DNA of 64,000 nucleotides from Chitinophagaceae bacterium (GTDB taxonomy: Bacteria > Bacteroidota > Bacteroidia > Chitinophagales > Chitinophagaceae), in the NCBI GenBank assembly GCA_016708765.1, contig JADJFD010000001.1, forward strand, positions 186,001-250,000, read 5' to 3'. A program made the position numbers and the translations under genes. The notes under the pieces are model-generated. The model ran no database searches, had not been told where the DNA came from, and was given only the letters and a program-made list of their open reading frames with translations. Below are positions 27,139-35,610 of the stretch, one piece after another (positions within the stretch are counted from its first letter, which is position 1; every line of letters starts with the position of its first letter).

Positions 27139-28187
27139 TTCGAATAGTCGTTTAGTGCTAATACTAATTTTTTATTTTCTTCAGGAGTGCCGATGGTGAT
27201 GCGTAAACAATCATCACAGAGAATAACTTTAGAACGGTCACGGACAATGATTCCTTTTGTTGTCAGGAATTCGTATACTTTTTTTGCATTATCCATTTTT
27301 ACCAAAATAAAGTTTGCGTCTGATGGATAAACAATTTTAGTTGAATTTATTTTGCCCAGTTCTTCTGATAGCCAATCCTTTTGCTCTGCTGTTGTCTTCG
27401 TCCAGTTATTGATACTTAAAATATTTCCTAATGCTTCCATCGCCAATTGCTGTGTTGCGGTATTTATATTGTACGGATACTTTACTTTATTAAAATAGTT
27501 TATGATTGGCTGGCCAGCGAAAGCCATGCCCAGTCTTAATCCTGCAAGACCCCATGCTTTGGATAAGGTTTGAAGAATAACAAGATTTGGATATTCCATT
27601 AATTCAGGAATAAATGTTTTCTGCTTTGCAAAATTTATATAAGCTTCATCAATAACCACTAAACCATCAAAATTATTCAAGAGCACTTCAATATCTGTTC
27701 TGTTGATACTGTTGCCGGTTGGATTGTTTGGAGAGCAAACAAAAATTAGTTTTGTATCTGCATCAATGTTTTCTTCTATGGCTTCAAGATTCAATTGAAA
27801 ATTATCTAACAGCGGAACTTTCTTAACCAGTACATCATTTGTTTCTGCACAAACTTCATACATCCCATACGTAGGAGGGAAGATGATTACATTGTCTTTG
27901 CCCGGAGTACAAAAAATACGGAATAACAGATCAATTGCTTCATCACTTCCATTTCCGAGAAAAATATTTTCTGCAGGAACACCTTTTATACCACTCAGCT
28001 TATTTTTTAATTCCCATTGCAATGGATCAGGATAACGATTGTAATTAACTGGAAGCGGTGATCCAAATGAATTTTCATTGGCATCTAAAAAAATACTGGC
28101 TTCGCCTTTGTATTCATGTCTTGCAGATGAATAGGCCGTCATGCTTTTAATATTTTCCCTTACTAGATTATCTAAATTGAATTCCAT
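27135..28187 (-). CDS. hisC: histidinol-phosphate aminotransferase
   Basis: HisC is a PLP-dependent class I/II aminotransferase that converts imidazole acetol phosphate to histidinol phosphate. The 350-residue protein shows FLGNGSDEAIDLLFR (cofactor phosphate region), CSPNNPTGN, VIDEAYINFA and the PLP lysine in LQTLSKAWGLAGLRLG. It lies one base after hisD. Confidence 0.97.
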   Translation of the reverse strand: MEFNLDNLVRENIKSMTAYSSARHEYKGEASIFLDANENSFGSPLPVNYNRYPDPLQWELKNKLSGIKGVPAENIFLGNGSDEAIDLLFRIFCTPGKDNVIIFPPTYGMYEVCAETNDVLVKKVPLLDNFQLNLEAIEENIDADTKLIFVCSPNNPTGNSINRTDIEVLLNNFDGLVVIDEAYINFAKQKTFIPELMEYPNLVILQTLSKAWGLAGLRLGMAFAGQPIINYFNKVKYPYNINTATQQLAMEALGNILSINNWTKTTAEQKDWLSEELGKINSTKIVYPSDANFILVKMDNAKKVYEFLTTKGIIVRDRSKVILCDDCLRITIGTPEENKKLVLALNDYSK

Positions 28188-28188
28188 T

Positions 28189-29469
28189 TTACTTTTTTAA
28201 TCTGATTGATATTGCATTTTTATGAGCATCCAAGCCTTCGGCTGCTGCCATTGTCATTACTGTTTGGCCAATATTCTCTAACCCTTCTTTTGTTAGTTCT
28301 TGGTAGGTTATTTTTTTTACAAAGCTGTCTAACGAAACTCCGCTGTACATAGCTGCATATCCATTGGTTGGTAAAGTATGATTTGTGCCACTTCCATAAT
28401 CTCCAGCACTTTCTGGCGAATAATTCCCAATAAAAACAGACCCAGCGGTACTAACCTGTTGTGCAACTTCATTTGCATTTTTGCATATAATAATTAAATG
28501 TTCAGGTGCATATAAATCGGATAATTCAATTGCCTCTTCAATATTGTTAATAATGACAAGCTTGCTGTTCTTTAAAGACCTTTCTGCTACAACTTTTCTC
28601 GGTAAAAGTTGGAGTTGACTTGTAATTGCTTTATTAACTTGCTTACTTAATTTTTCATCAGTCGTAATTAAGATAACCTGCGAATCTGGTCCATGTTCGG
28701 CTTGTGATAAAAGATCGGAAGCAACAAATTCCGGATCAGCAGTTTCGTCTGCAATCACCAGCACTTCTGATGGCCCTGCAGGCATATCAATTGCAACGCC
28801 ATACTGCTGTGCCATTTGCTTACCCATTGTTACATATTGATTTCCGGGCCCGAATATTTTAAAAACTTTTGGAATACTTTCCGTACCAAATGTCATTGAA
28901 GCAATTGCCTGTACACCTCCAACTTTGTAAACTTTTGTGATGCCACATAATTGTGCAGCAAATAAAATAGCCGGATTTATTTTACCTTTTTTATCAGGAG
29001 GAGTACACAAAATAATTTCTTTGCACTCTGCTATTTGTGCCGGAATGGCTAGCATTAATACTGTAGAAAAAAGTGGGGCAGTGCCACCTGGAATATATAA
29101 GCCAACTTTTTCAATGCCTTTTGATTGCCGCCAGCAAGTAACGCCAGGCATTGTTTCAATCTTCTTTACTTCTGTTTTTTGTGAATTATGAAATAGTTCA
29201 ATATTTTTCTTAGCTTGTATAATAGCTGTTTTTAATTCTAATGGAACCGATAGAATAGCTTTGTCAATTTCCTTCTGATTTACAGCAAGTGATTTCAATT
29301 TTACTCCATCAAATTCTTTGCAATATCTGAAGACAGCTTTATCCCCTTTCTTTTTTACATTCAACATCATTTTCTTCACTTTTTTTTCAAGCGAAGAATA
29401 ATCGGCAATAGGTCGTTCAACTATTTCTGCCCATTCTTTTTTATCTGGGTATTCATATTGTTTCATCAT
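28189..29469 (-). CDS. hisD: histidinol dehydrogenase
   Basis: HisD performs the last two oxidations to histidine with NAD and zinc. The 426-residue sequence has the family features GLYIPGGTAPLFSTVLM, KVGGVQAIASMTFGT, PKVFKIFGPGNQYV, DMPAGPSEVLVIAD, LLSQAEHGPDSQ, YAPEHL and GDYGSGTNHTLPTNG. The start overlaps the hisG stop by four bases. Confidence 0.97.
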   Translation of the reverse strand: MMKQYEYPDKKEWAEIVERPIADYSSLEKKVKKMMLNVKKKGDKAVFRYCKEFDGVKLKSLAVNQKEIDKAILSVPLELKTAIIQAKKNIELFHNSQKTEVKKIETMPGVTCWRQSKGIEKVGLYIPGGTAPLFSTVLMLAIPAQIAECKEIILCTPPDKKGKINPAILFAAQLCGITKVYKVGGVQAIASMTFGTESIPKVFKIFGPGNQYVTMGKQMAQQYGVAIDMPAGPSEVLVIADETADPEFVASDLLSQAEHGPDSQVILITTDEKLSKQVNKAITSQLQLLPRKVVAERSLKNSKLVIINNIEEAIELSDLYAPEHLIIICKNANEVAQQVSTAGSVFIGNYSPESAGDYGSGTNHTLPTNGYAAMYSGVSLDSFVKKITYQELTKEGLENIGQTVMTMAAAEGLDAHKNAISIRLKK

Positions 29470-30326
29470 ACAATCATCTTTTCAATAGGGATTACAAGAA
29501 TGCCTTCTGCACCATTGGATTTTAATTTTTCAATTATATTCCAGAAATCAGTTTCGCTGATTACTGAGTGAACCGAGCTCCAGCCTTCTTCTGCTAATGG
29601 AAGAATTGTTGGGCTTTTCATTCCAGGTAGTAATTGGCAAATGGTATCTAATTTTTCGTTTGGCGCATTTAACAAAACATATTTATTGTTCTTCGCTTTT
29701 TTAACGGCGCTTAATCTGAACTGCAAACTTTCAAGAATAATTTTCTTTTCAGCAGAGAGTTTCTTATTACTGATTAGTATAGACTCTGAATAAAGAATTG
29801 TTTCGATTTCTTTTAATTCATTTGTAAATAGTGTGCTACCAGAGCTTACAAGATCGCAGATAGCATCAGCTAAACCAATTTTTGGTGCTATTTCTACTGA
29901 GCCGCTTATCTCATGAATGGAAGCTTGAATATTTTTCTCTTTGAGGAACGATGAAAGAATAAAAGGATAGCTGGTTGCAATTTTTTTTCCATTTAAATCA
30001 CTTATCGATTGCAAAGCACCTGTTTTAGGAATGGCAATAGATAAACGACATTTTCCAAAACCTAATTTCTCAATTGTATCCACTTCTTTGTTTTTCTCTT
30101 TCACTACATTTTCGCCAACAAATCCAATATCGGCTACAGCATCTTGTACATATTCTGGAATGTCATCATCCCGCAAAAAGAAAATCTCTACCGGAAAATT
30201 GGCAGCAATTACTCGTAGTTGATTATTGCCATTGCTTACTTCAATGCCACATTCTTTGAGCAGTTTCATGGAGCCATCGTATAGGCGACCAGATTTTTGA
30301 ACAGCAATTCTTAGTGTCTCACTCAT
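29466..30326 (-). CDS. hisG: ATP phosphoribosyltransferase, long form
   Basis: HisG starts histidine synthesis by joining ATP and PRPP, and is normally inhibited by histidine. At 286 residues it is the long form with a C-terminal regulatory domain (about 215-286), so it does not need HisZ. The N-terminus LRIAVQKSGRLYDGSMKLLKECGI and the PRPP-binding region EISGSVEIAPKIGLADAICDLVSSGSTL are clear. It is the first structural gene of the operon and follows a leader region with attenuator features. Confidence 0.97.
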   Translation of the reverse strand: MSETLRIAVQKSGRLYDGSMKLLKECGIEVSNGNNQLRVIAANFPVEIFFLRDDDIPEYVQDAVADIGFVGENVVKEKNKEVDTIEKLGFGKCRLSIAIPKTGALQSISDLNGKKIATSYPFILSSFLKEKNIQASIHEISGSVEIAPKIGLADAICDLVSSGSTLFTNELKEIETILYSESILISNKKLSAEKKIILESLQFRLSAVKKAKNNKYVLLNAPNEKLDTICQLLPGMKSPTILPLAEEGWSSVHSVISETDFWNIIEKLKSNGAEGILVIPIEKMIV

Positions 30327-30339
30327 TTCGTATTATTTA

Positions 30340-30371
30340 AAATAAAAGGGCTTACCGTTAAGTAAGCCCTT
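30340..30371 (-). terminator. attenuator terminator of the histidine operon
   Basis: AAGGGCTTAC and GTAAGCCCTT (30346-30371) form a perfect ten-pair stem, followed on the minus strand by a T-rich tail. It lies between the leader peptide and hisG, ending 14 bases before the hisG start, where an attenuator terminator is expected. A competing upstream hairpin, ATTATGTA/TACATAAT, lies at about 30373-30391. Confidence 0.8.
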
Positions 30372-30395
30372 GATTATGTATAGTACATAATATCC

Positions 30396-30452
30396 TCACG
30401 GCCTACTCTGAAAGAGTAAGAAATGATGATGATTATGTGTAAATGTTCTCAT
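30396..30452 (-). CDS. hisL: histidine operon leader peptide
   Basis: The 18-codon frame reads MRTFTHNHHHFLLFQSRP and ends in TGA at 30396-30398. Four of five consecutive codons (HNHHH) are histidine. Ribosome stalling at these codons when charged histidyl-tRNA is scarce would favour an antiterminator and let RNA polymerase pass into hisG. The frame lies about 20 bases upstream of the alternate hairpins. The arrangement is the same as in classical his attenuation of enterobacteria. Confidence 0.85.
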   Translation of the reverse strand: MRTFTHNHHHFLLFQSRP

Positions 30453-30461
30453 GATTGACCG

Positions 30462-30469
30462 CAAAAGTA
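30462..30469 (-). promoter_or_regulatory. candidate -7 box (TACTTTTG) of the his operon
   Basis: On the minus strand TACTTTTG matches TAnnTTTG and lies nine bases before the leader peptide ATG. No good -33 TTG is visible at 19 bases. Confidence 0.4.
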
Positions 30470-30556
30470 TGGTATTTTCAGATTAATCTGCAGTTTTACT
30501 TTTTATTTTTATTTTCGTCCCATTGATTTATAATCAAATTTACCAATTAGATTAAC

Positions 30557-31762
30557 ATGTCGAACGAAAAGGAAAATACATCCAGTAATCTAGGGACCTC
30601 AATAGGTTCTTATTCTAGTAGAACTGAAACATTTTCTTTCGACTTGCTCCAGCCTTGGAAAGTAATTTCGCAGAATAACGTTTATATAATTTATCTGTCA
30701 GTTTTCTTGTTTGCTTTTTATTCGTTTGCTAGGCATGGTTTCAATTGGATTGGATTTTCAACTTCTTTGATTGTAAGCTTGCCCATAGGATTTGCTATTG
30801 CCTTTTTTGAAACTCAATCACAAGCGTTTCGACGGCGCCATCGTCGTAACCGTTTTTGGATTTACCTTTTTTTAAGAACATTCAGGTTGGTAGTATGGTT
30901 CATGGTCTTGTTTTTCTTCATCATGGTAATTGTGATGTGGTTAAATATCAATACATATGAAACCATTTTTCCACATAGCCTGTATGATTTCTTTTCTACA
31001 AGAAAAGTGTTTGAATTTCTAGGATTAGCACTTTCCATTTCTATTTTCTCAAATTTTCTTGATGAATTGCATCGAAAGTTGGGAAGGGATGCTATTTATA
31101 ATCTTGTGCTTGGTAAATATCACCAGGTAAAACAAGAGGAACGTTTATTTCTCTTTGTTGATCTTAATAATTCTACAGATATAGCAGAAGAAATGGGAGA
31201 GATGGAGTACAGTCATTTTCTACAAGATTATTTTTATGATATAAGCGAACCTATTGCCCGTTATTTTGGGAGAATATATCAGTATGTTGGAGACGAAGCT
31301 GTGGTTACATGGCCACTTAAGAAGGGAATTAAATTTGCTGTCTGCATCCGTTGTTTCTTTGCCATACAAAAACAAATAAGAAGATACAAGTCATATTACG
31401 AAGAAAGATATGGAAGAGTACCAGAATTTAAGGCAGCATTACATGGAGGAACAGTTGTCGTATCGGAAGTTGGAAAATATAAATCTGAAATTGCCTATCA
31501 TGGCGATGTATTGAATGCTACAGCAAGAATGCTGGGTAAATGCCATGAATTAGCATCTGAATTACTGGTTTCAGATGCTGTACTTAAACTGGTTGAATTG
31601 CCCAAATATCTAAAGGCGGATCAAATGGGAACATTTCAGTTAAAAGGTAAAATACAGGAAATGGGATTACATTCTGTATATCTATCCAAAAATAGGGATG
31701 CATTAATACAGAATCGCCGTCGTTTTTTTAGCAGAAAAAGGCAAAAAAGCATTGCCAACTAA
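30557..31762 (+). CDS. membrane-bound class III adenylate/guanylate cyclase
   Basis: Four hydrophobic segments in residues 40-175 form a membrane anchor. A class III nucleotide cyclase domain (about 190-390) follows. Its two metal-binding aspartates are in LFVDLNNSTDIAEEMG and QYVGDEAVVTW, and the conserved AALHGGTVVVSEVGKYKSEIAYHGDVLNATARM block is present. It therefore probably makes cAMP or cGMP from an inner-membrane position. The nucleotide specificity cannot be decided from what I see. It is divergent from the his operon and stands alone. Confidence 0.88.
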   Translation: MSNEKENTSSNLGTSIGSYSSRTETFSFDLLQPWKVISQNNVYIIYLSVFLFAFYSFARHGFNWIGFSTSLIVSLPIGFAIAFFETQSQAFRRRHRRNRFWIYLFLRTFRLVVWFMVLFFFIMVIVMWLNINTYETIFPHSLYDFFSTRKVFEFLGLALSISIFSNFLDELHRKLGRDAIYNLVLGKYHQVKQEERLFLFVDLNNSTDIAEEMGEMEYSHFLQDYFYDISEPIARYFGRIYQYVGDEAVVTWPLKKGIKFAVCIRCFFAIQKQIRRYKSYYEERYGRVPEFKAALHGGTVVVSEVGKYKSEIAYHGDVLNATARMLGKCHELASELLVSDAVLKLVELPKYLKADQMGTFQLKGKIQEMGLHSVYLSKNRDALIQNRRRFFSRKRQKSIAN

Positions 31763-32133
31763 ATTAATACCAGATTTTTTGATGTTGGAATTAGCCTCTG
31801 AACTTTGAACTTGCTTGAGGATTTCCTGGGCAGCCATATTTTTGCGAAGAACAGGCTGAAAGGAATACAATTACCATTAAAATAGCTAAAACTGTAAGAA
31901 ATTTATTTTTCATTAGATGGATATTTGAAGGTAAACGGAAATTTGCTCAAAATATTTTGTTGGATAAAGGTAAGAAGTCTTTTTCGTTTATTTTTATACA
32001 AAATGATTCTTATAAATGCTTGATTTTCTTCATTTCGTATGCAGTTTTTTGCGACGAACCCTTTTTTTAAAGGAATATAATCTGTTACCTTTACCATCTT
32101 TAATATTATAAAATAAGAGAAATTACTAACCTG
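31763..32133. other. intergenic region between the cyclase and exonuclease genes
   Basis: The region is AT-rich. The only gene I can support in it is the 40-residue lipoprotein on the minus strand (31791-31913). The rest, 31914-32133, shows no coding sequence or clear regulatory motif. Confidence 0.5.
31791..31913 (-). CDS. very small lipoprotein
   Basis: The 40-residue frame begins MKNKFLTVLAILMVIVFLSAC, a textbook lipoprotein signal with lipobox LSAC and cysteine at residue 21. The mature part is only 20 residues (CSSQKYGCPGNPQASSKFRG) and contains a second cysteine. Very short lipoproteins with a CSSxxYGCP start are common in Bacteroidota. Function is unknown. It is too short for most gene callers. 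Confidence 0.7.
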   Translation of the reverse strand: MKNKFLTVLAILMVIVFLSACSSQKYGCPGNPQASSKFRG

Positions 32134-32901
32134 ATGCTACAACTTAAAAAGCCCTTAGCCTTTATTGACCTTGAAACAACTGGTGTAAATCCAGGATCTG
32201 ACCGTATCGTTGAAATTGCCATTGTAAAAGTATTGACAGATGGTACCAAGAGTGTAAAATGCAAACGCATCAATCCCGGAATGCCCATACCCAAAAGCTC
32301 TAGCGATATACATGGTATTACGGACGAAATGGTAAAGGATGAACCAACTTTTAAACAAGTGGCACAGGAATTAAAGCAAATGCTGGATGGTTGCGATTTC
32401 GCCGGATATAATTCTAATCGTTTTGATATTCCGTTATTGATGGAGGAATTTCTAAGAGCCGATGTCGATTTTGACATGAAGAACAGAAAATTGCTTGATG
32501 TTCAGAATATCTTTCACAAAATGGAACCAAGAACATTAACTGCCGCATACAAATTCTATTGTAGTAAAACTTTAGATGGGGCTCATAGCGCAGAAGTAGA
32601 TGCATCGGCAACCTATGAAATTTTGGAAGCCCAGTTAAAGCATTACAGTGAACTTGGTAATAATTTAGACTCCATTCTTAAAGTAATTGGCGAGGATCAA
32701 GTGGTGGATTTTGCCCGCCGGTTTGTAATGGAAAATGGAACCGAAGTATTCAACTTTGGTAAATTTAAAGGTCGTCCGGTTTCAGAAGTTCTAAAAGCAG
32801 AACCTCAATATTACGATTGGATGATGAAAGGCGATTTTCCACAACATACCAAGCAGAAACTGACAGAGATTTACACCCGTACCATGCTTAAGAAAAGCTA
32901 A
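32134..32901 (+). CDS. DnaQ-like 3'-5' exonuclease
   Basis: The N-terminal domain is a DEDD exonuclease of the DNA polymerase III epsilon type: FIDLETTG (Exo I aspartate and glutamate), GYNSNRFDIPLL (Exo II) and AHSAEVDASATYEIL (Exo III His and Asp). The 255-residue protein ends with a DUF3820-like motif FGKFKGRPVSEVL...YYDWMMKGDFP found in Bacteroidota relatives. It probably proofreads or degrades single-stranded DNA; whether it works with the replicative polymerase is unknown. An isolated gene. Confidence 0.9.
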   Translation: MLQLKKPLAFIDLETTGVNPGSDRIVEIAIVKVLTDGTKSVKCKRINPGMPIPKSSSDIHGITDEMVKDEPTFKQVAQELKQMLDGCDFAGYNSNRFDIPLLMEEFLRADVDFDMKNRKLLDVQNIFHKMEPRTLTAAYKFYCSKTLDGAHSAEVDASATYEILEAQLKHYSELGNNLDSILKVIGEDQVVDFARRFVMENGTEVFNFGKFKGRPVSEVLKAEPQYYDWMMKGDFPQHTKQKLTEIYTRTMLKKS

Positions 32902-32987
32902 CGGAAGCATTAAGAACCGTTTAATTTTTTAACACAGCATCTCTACTGTTTTTCGTAAATTCGATATTTACAATATATATTTATTGA

Positions 32988-33764
32988 GTGGAAAAATTAG
33001 TTATCATTCCTACATATAATGAGAAGGAGAATATCAGCAACATTCTTCATGCCATCTTCAATTTGAATGATGGCTTTCATGTATTGGTTATTGACGATGG
33101 CTCACCTGACGGTACGGCTCAAATTGTACTGGAGCTTATTCCTAAATTTTCCGGTAAAATATTTATAGAAGAAAGAACTGGTAAGCTAGGATTAGGAACA
33201 GCCTATATTCATGGCTTTAAATGGGCAATTGAAAAGGGATACCAATTTATTTTTGAAATTGACGCAGACTTTTCTCACAATCCAAATGATTTGCCAAAGC
33301 TTTACAATGCCTGTAAAAATGATGGAGCTGATGTTGCCGTTGGGTCGAGGTATATAAAAGGTGGTGGCGTAGTTAACTGGCCTACCAATCGAATTGCATT
33401 ATCAAAAGGAGCTTCTCTCTATACAAGAATGATTACCTGGATGCCGGTAAAAGATCCTACTGCCGGGTTTGTTTGTTATAAAAAGGAAGTGCTTGAAACA
33501 ATTAATCTTGATGAAATTCGATTTGTAGGCTATGCATTCCAGATTGAAATGAAATTTGCCGCCTGGAAATTAGGTTTTAAAGTAAAAGAAGTGCCAATCA
33601 TATTTCAAGACAGAACCTACGGCGTTTCAAAAATGAACAAAGGGATTGTAAAGGAAGGAATACTTGGTGTACTAAAGTTGCGTTGGAACAGTATGTTTAA
33701 AAATTATAGAAAACGGGTAAAAAAAAATGATACTTTAAAGGCTGTGCCGTTGAATAACAAGTAA
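32988..33764 (+). CDS. polyprenol monophosphomannose synthase
   Basis: This is a GT2-family enzyme that moves mannose (or a related sugar) from GDP-mannose to polyprenyl phosphate at the inner membrane. It has VIIPTYNEKENI, VIDDGSPDGTA, EIDADFSHNP (DxD) and the GSRYIKGGGVVNWP motif that is typical of dolichyl- and polyprenol-phosphate mannose synthases. The 258-residue product has no C-terminal membrane domain. Translation begins at GTG (32988), since the GTG leads directly into the conserved EKLVIIPTYNE. Confidence 0.92.
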   Translation: MEKLVIIPTYNEKENISNILHAIFNLNDGFHVLVIDDGSPDGTAQIVLELIPKFSGKIFIEERTGKLGLGTAYIHGFKWAIEKGYQFIFEIDADFSHNPNDLPKLYNACKNDGADVAVGSRYIKGGGVVNWPTNRIALSKGASLYTRMITWMPVKDPTAGFVCYKKEVLETINLDEIRFVGYAFQIEMKFAAWKLGFKVKEVPIIFQDRTYGVSKMNKGIVKEGILGVLKLRWNSMFKNYRKRVKKNDTLKAVPLNNK

Positions 33765-33827
33765 GTTCCGGTTGAAATAAAATATCTCCACTATTTTATA
33801 ATCTCTTTTCTTTAGTTTGCAGGGCGA

Positions 33828-34721
33828 ATGAAAAAAGCCTTTCTTCAACTGCATATTGCCGTTTTTCTTGCCGGGTTTACTGGAATTCTTGGTAGACTTA
33901 TTACCTTAAATGAAGGGATGATAGTATGGTATAGACTCTTGCTGACCGCGGCTACCATGTGGATTTTATTTGGCCTTATGAAGAAGCTGCAAAAGATCCC
34001 TTTAATTGACATTATTAAAATTTCTGCGGTTGGTTTTATTGCAGCTATGCATTGGATAACATTTTATGGCTCCATAAAATATTCGAATGTATCAGTATCG
34101 CTGGTTTGTTTCTCTGCCATCAGTTTCTTTACAGCTTTGTTTGAACCAGTGATTTTAAAAAAGAAGATGAACTGGACCGAGTTAGCTCTTGGCCTTATTA
34201 CATTAAGCGGTATTTATATCATCTTTCATTTTGATACGCATTACAAAACAGGTATCATTTTGGGAATAATATCAGCCATTCTTGCATCCTTATTTCCCAT
34301 TTTCAATCGGGAGTTTTTAAAAAGAACAAATGTTGAAACTATGCTAACCTGGCAGCAAACCGGCGGTCTTTTAGTATTGTCATTACTTATGCCTTTTTAT
34401 TTGCAAAAATTCCCGGTAGATAGTTTTATTCCATCATTAGAAAACCTAGGTTGGTTATTGGTATTGGCTTGGTTCTGTTCAGTATTGGCATTCAAACTTT
34501 CAGGAAATGCATTGAAAAGACTTTCCGCTTTCACAGTGAATCTTTCTTATAATCTGGAGCCAGTCTATGGAATTATACTAGCTTTCATTGTGTACAAAGA
34601 AAACGAGTTTCTTAGCAAATGGTTTTATGTTGGTTTCGCCATTATTGCAGTGGCATTGATAATCCATATTTATTTATTAGTTAAAGTAGAAAAGAAGATA
34701 ATAGAAAATGCAGTCAGCTGA
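33828..34721 (+). CDS. EamA/DMT superfamily transporter
   Basis: The 297-residue protein has ten predicted membrane helices in two EamA repeats. The N-terminal repeat shows FLAGFTGILGRLI and the second has NLSYNLEPVYGIILAFIVYKENE, a region typical of drug/metabolite exporters. The substrate is unknown. The stop codon overlaps the start of the next gene by 14 bases, so the two are probably translated from one message. Confidence 0.9.
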   Translation: MKKAFLQLHIAVFLAGFTGILGRLITLNEGMIVWYRLLLTAATMWILFGLMKKLQKIPLIDIIKISAVGFIAAMHWITFYGSIKYSNVSVSLVCFSAISFFTALFEPVILKKKMNWTELALGLITLSGIYIIFHFDTHYKTGIILGIISAILASLFPIFNREFLKRTNVETMLTWQQTGGLLVLSLLMPFYLQKFPVDSFIPSLENLGWLLVLAWFCSVLAFKLSGNALKRLSAFTVNLSYNLEPVYGIILAFIVYKENEFLSKWFYVGFAIIAVALIIHIYLLVKVEKKIIENAVS

Positions 34722-35562
34722 TTACCATAAAAGAATAATTGAATATTATAAAGACACCGAGAATGCTTACAAAGATTCCTGGGATTTGAATAACAGCCTC
34801 GCCATTCATTATGGTTATTGGGATGAAAAAGTAAATTCTTTTCCAGAATCATTGTTACGAATGAATGAAATAATGATTGAAACAGCAGAAATCAAATCCA
34901 CTGATAAAGTGCTAGATGCAGGTTGCGGTGTAGGTGGTAGCAGTATTTTTATGGCAACCGTGTTAGGTTGTAAAGTAACAGGCATTACTCTAAGTGAACG
35001 GCAGGTGCAACAAGCAAATGAAAACGCTGCAAAAAAAAATGTAGAGGATTTAGTCAATTTTAAAGCGATGGATTATAGTGCAACTGATTTTCCGGATGCA
35101 AGTTTTGATGTGGTGTGGGGCTGCGAAAGCATTTGCTATGCTGATGATAAGGAAAAATTTATCAAAGAAGCATTTCGGTTATTAAAACCCGGAGGAAGAT
35201 TAGTAGTGGCAGATGGGTTTGTTACTGATTTTACAAACAATGAGAATCCTATTATCAGTCAATGGGCAGATGGATGGCAGGTAAATTATCTAGAATCGCC
35301 GGAAAGGTTTAAAAATTTCATGCAAGCCGCTGGCTTTACAGATATTAATTATCATAATATATCAAAACAAGCTTCTCATTCTTCCCGGCGATTGTACCGG
35401 TTTTATTTTCTGGCGAAGCTTTATCTGCTTTGGAAAAAAGTCAATTTCTCCAAACCCGCAACCGATATGCAGAAGAAAAATATTATGGCTTGTAAATATC
35501 AATACAAGGGAATGAAAAAAGGGCTTTGGCAATATGGTATTGCCGTTGGTAAAAAGCCGTAA
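34708..35562 (+). CDS. class I SAM-dependent methyltransferase
   Basis: The 284-residue protein resembles gamma-tocopherol-type and cyclopropane synthase-like methyltransferases. The SAM-binding motif is VLDAGCGVGGSSIFMA, followed by GITLSERQVQQA, and FDVVWGCESICYADDKEKFIKEAFRLLKPGGRLVVAD. The N-terminal YKDTENAYKDSWDLNNSLAIHYGYW is typical of this subgroup. The acceptor is not known. It overlaps the EamA gene, which suggests the exported or modified compound may be linked, but that is inference. Confidence 0.88.
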   Translation: MQSADYHKRIIEYYKDTENAYKDSWDLNNSLAIHYGYWDEKVNSFPESLLRMNEIMIETAEIKSTDKVLDAGCGVGGSSIFMATVLGCKVTGITLSERQVQQANENAAKKNVEDLVNFKAMDYSATDFPDASFDVVWGCESICYADDKEKFIKEAFRLLKPGGRLVVADGFVTDFTNNENPIISQWADGWQVNYLESPERFKNFMQAAGFTDINYHNISKQASHSSRRLYRFYFLAKLYLLWKKVNFSKPATDMQKKNIMACKYQYKGMKKGLWQYGIAVGKKP

Positions 35563-35610
35563 GATATTTGCCATTTCACCATTATCTTTAAGGGATCCAA
35601 AACTATACAA

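Noticed and set aside
31903..32097. 64-codon frame on the minus strand overlapping the small lipoprotein region
   Set aside because: No signal peptide or domain, and it overlaps the start of the better supported lipoprotein frame; composition looks like AT-rich non-coding DNA.
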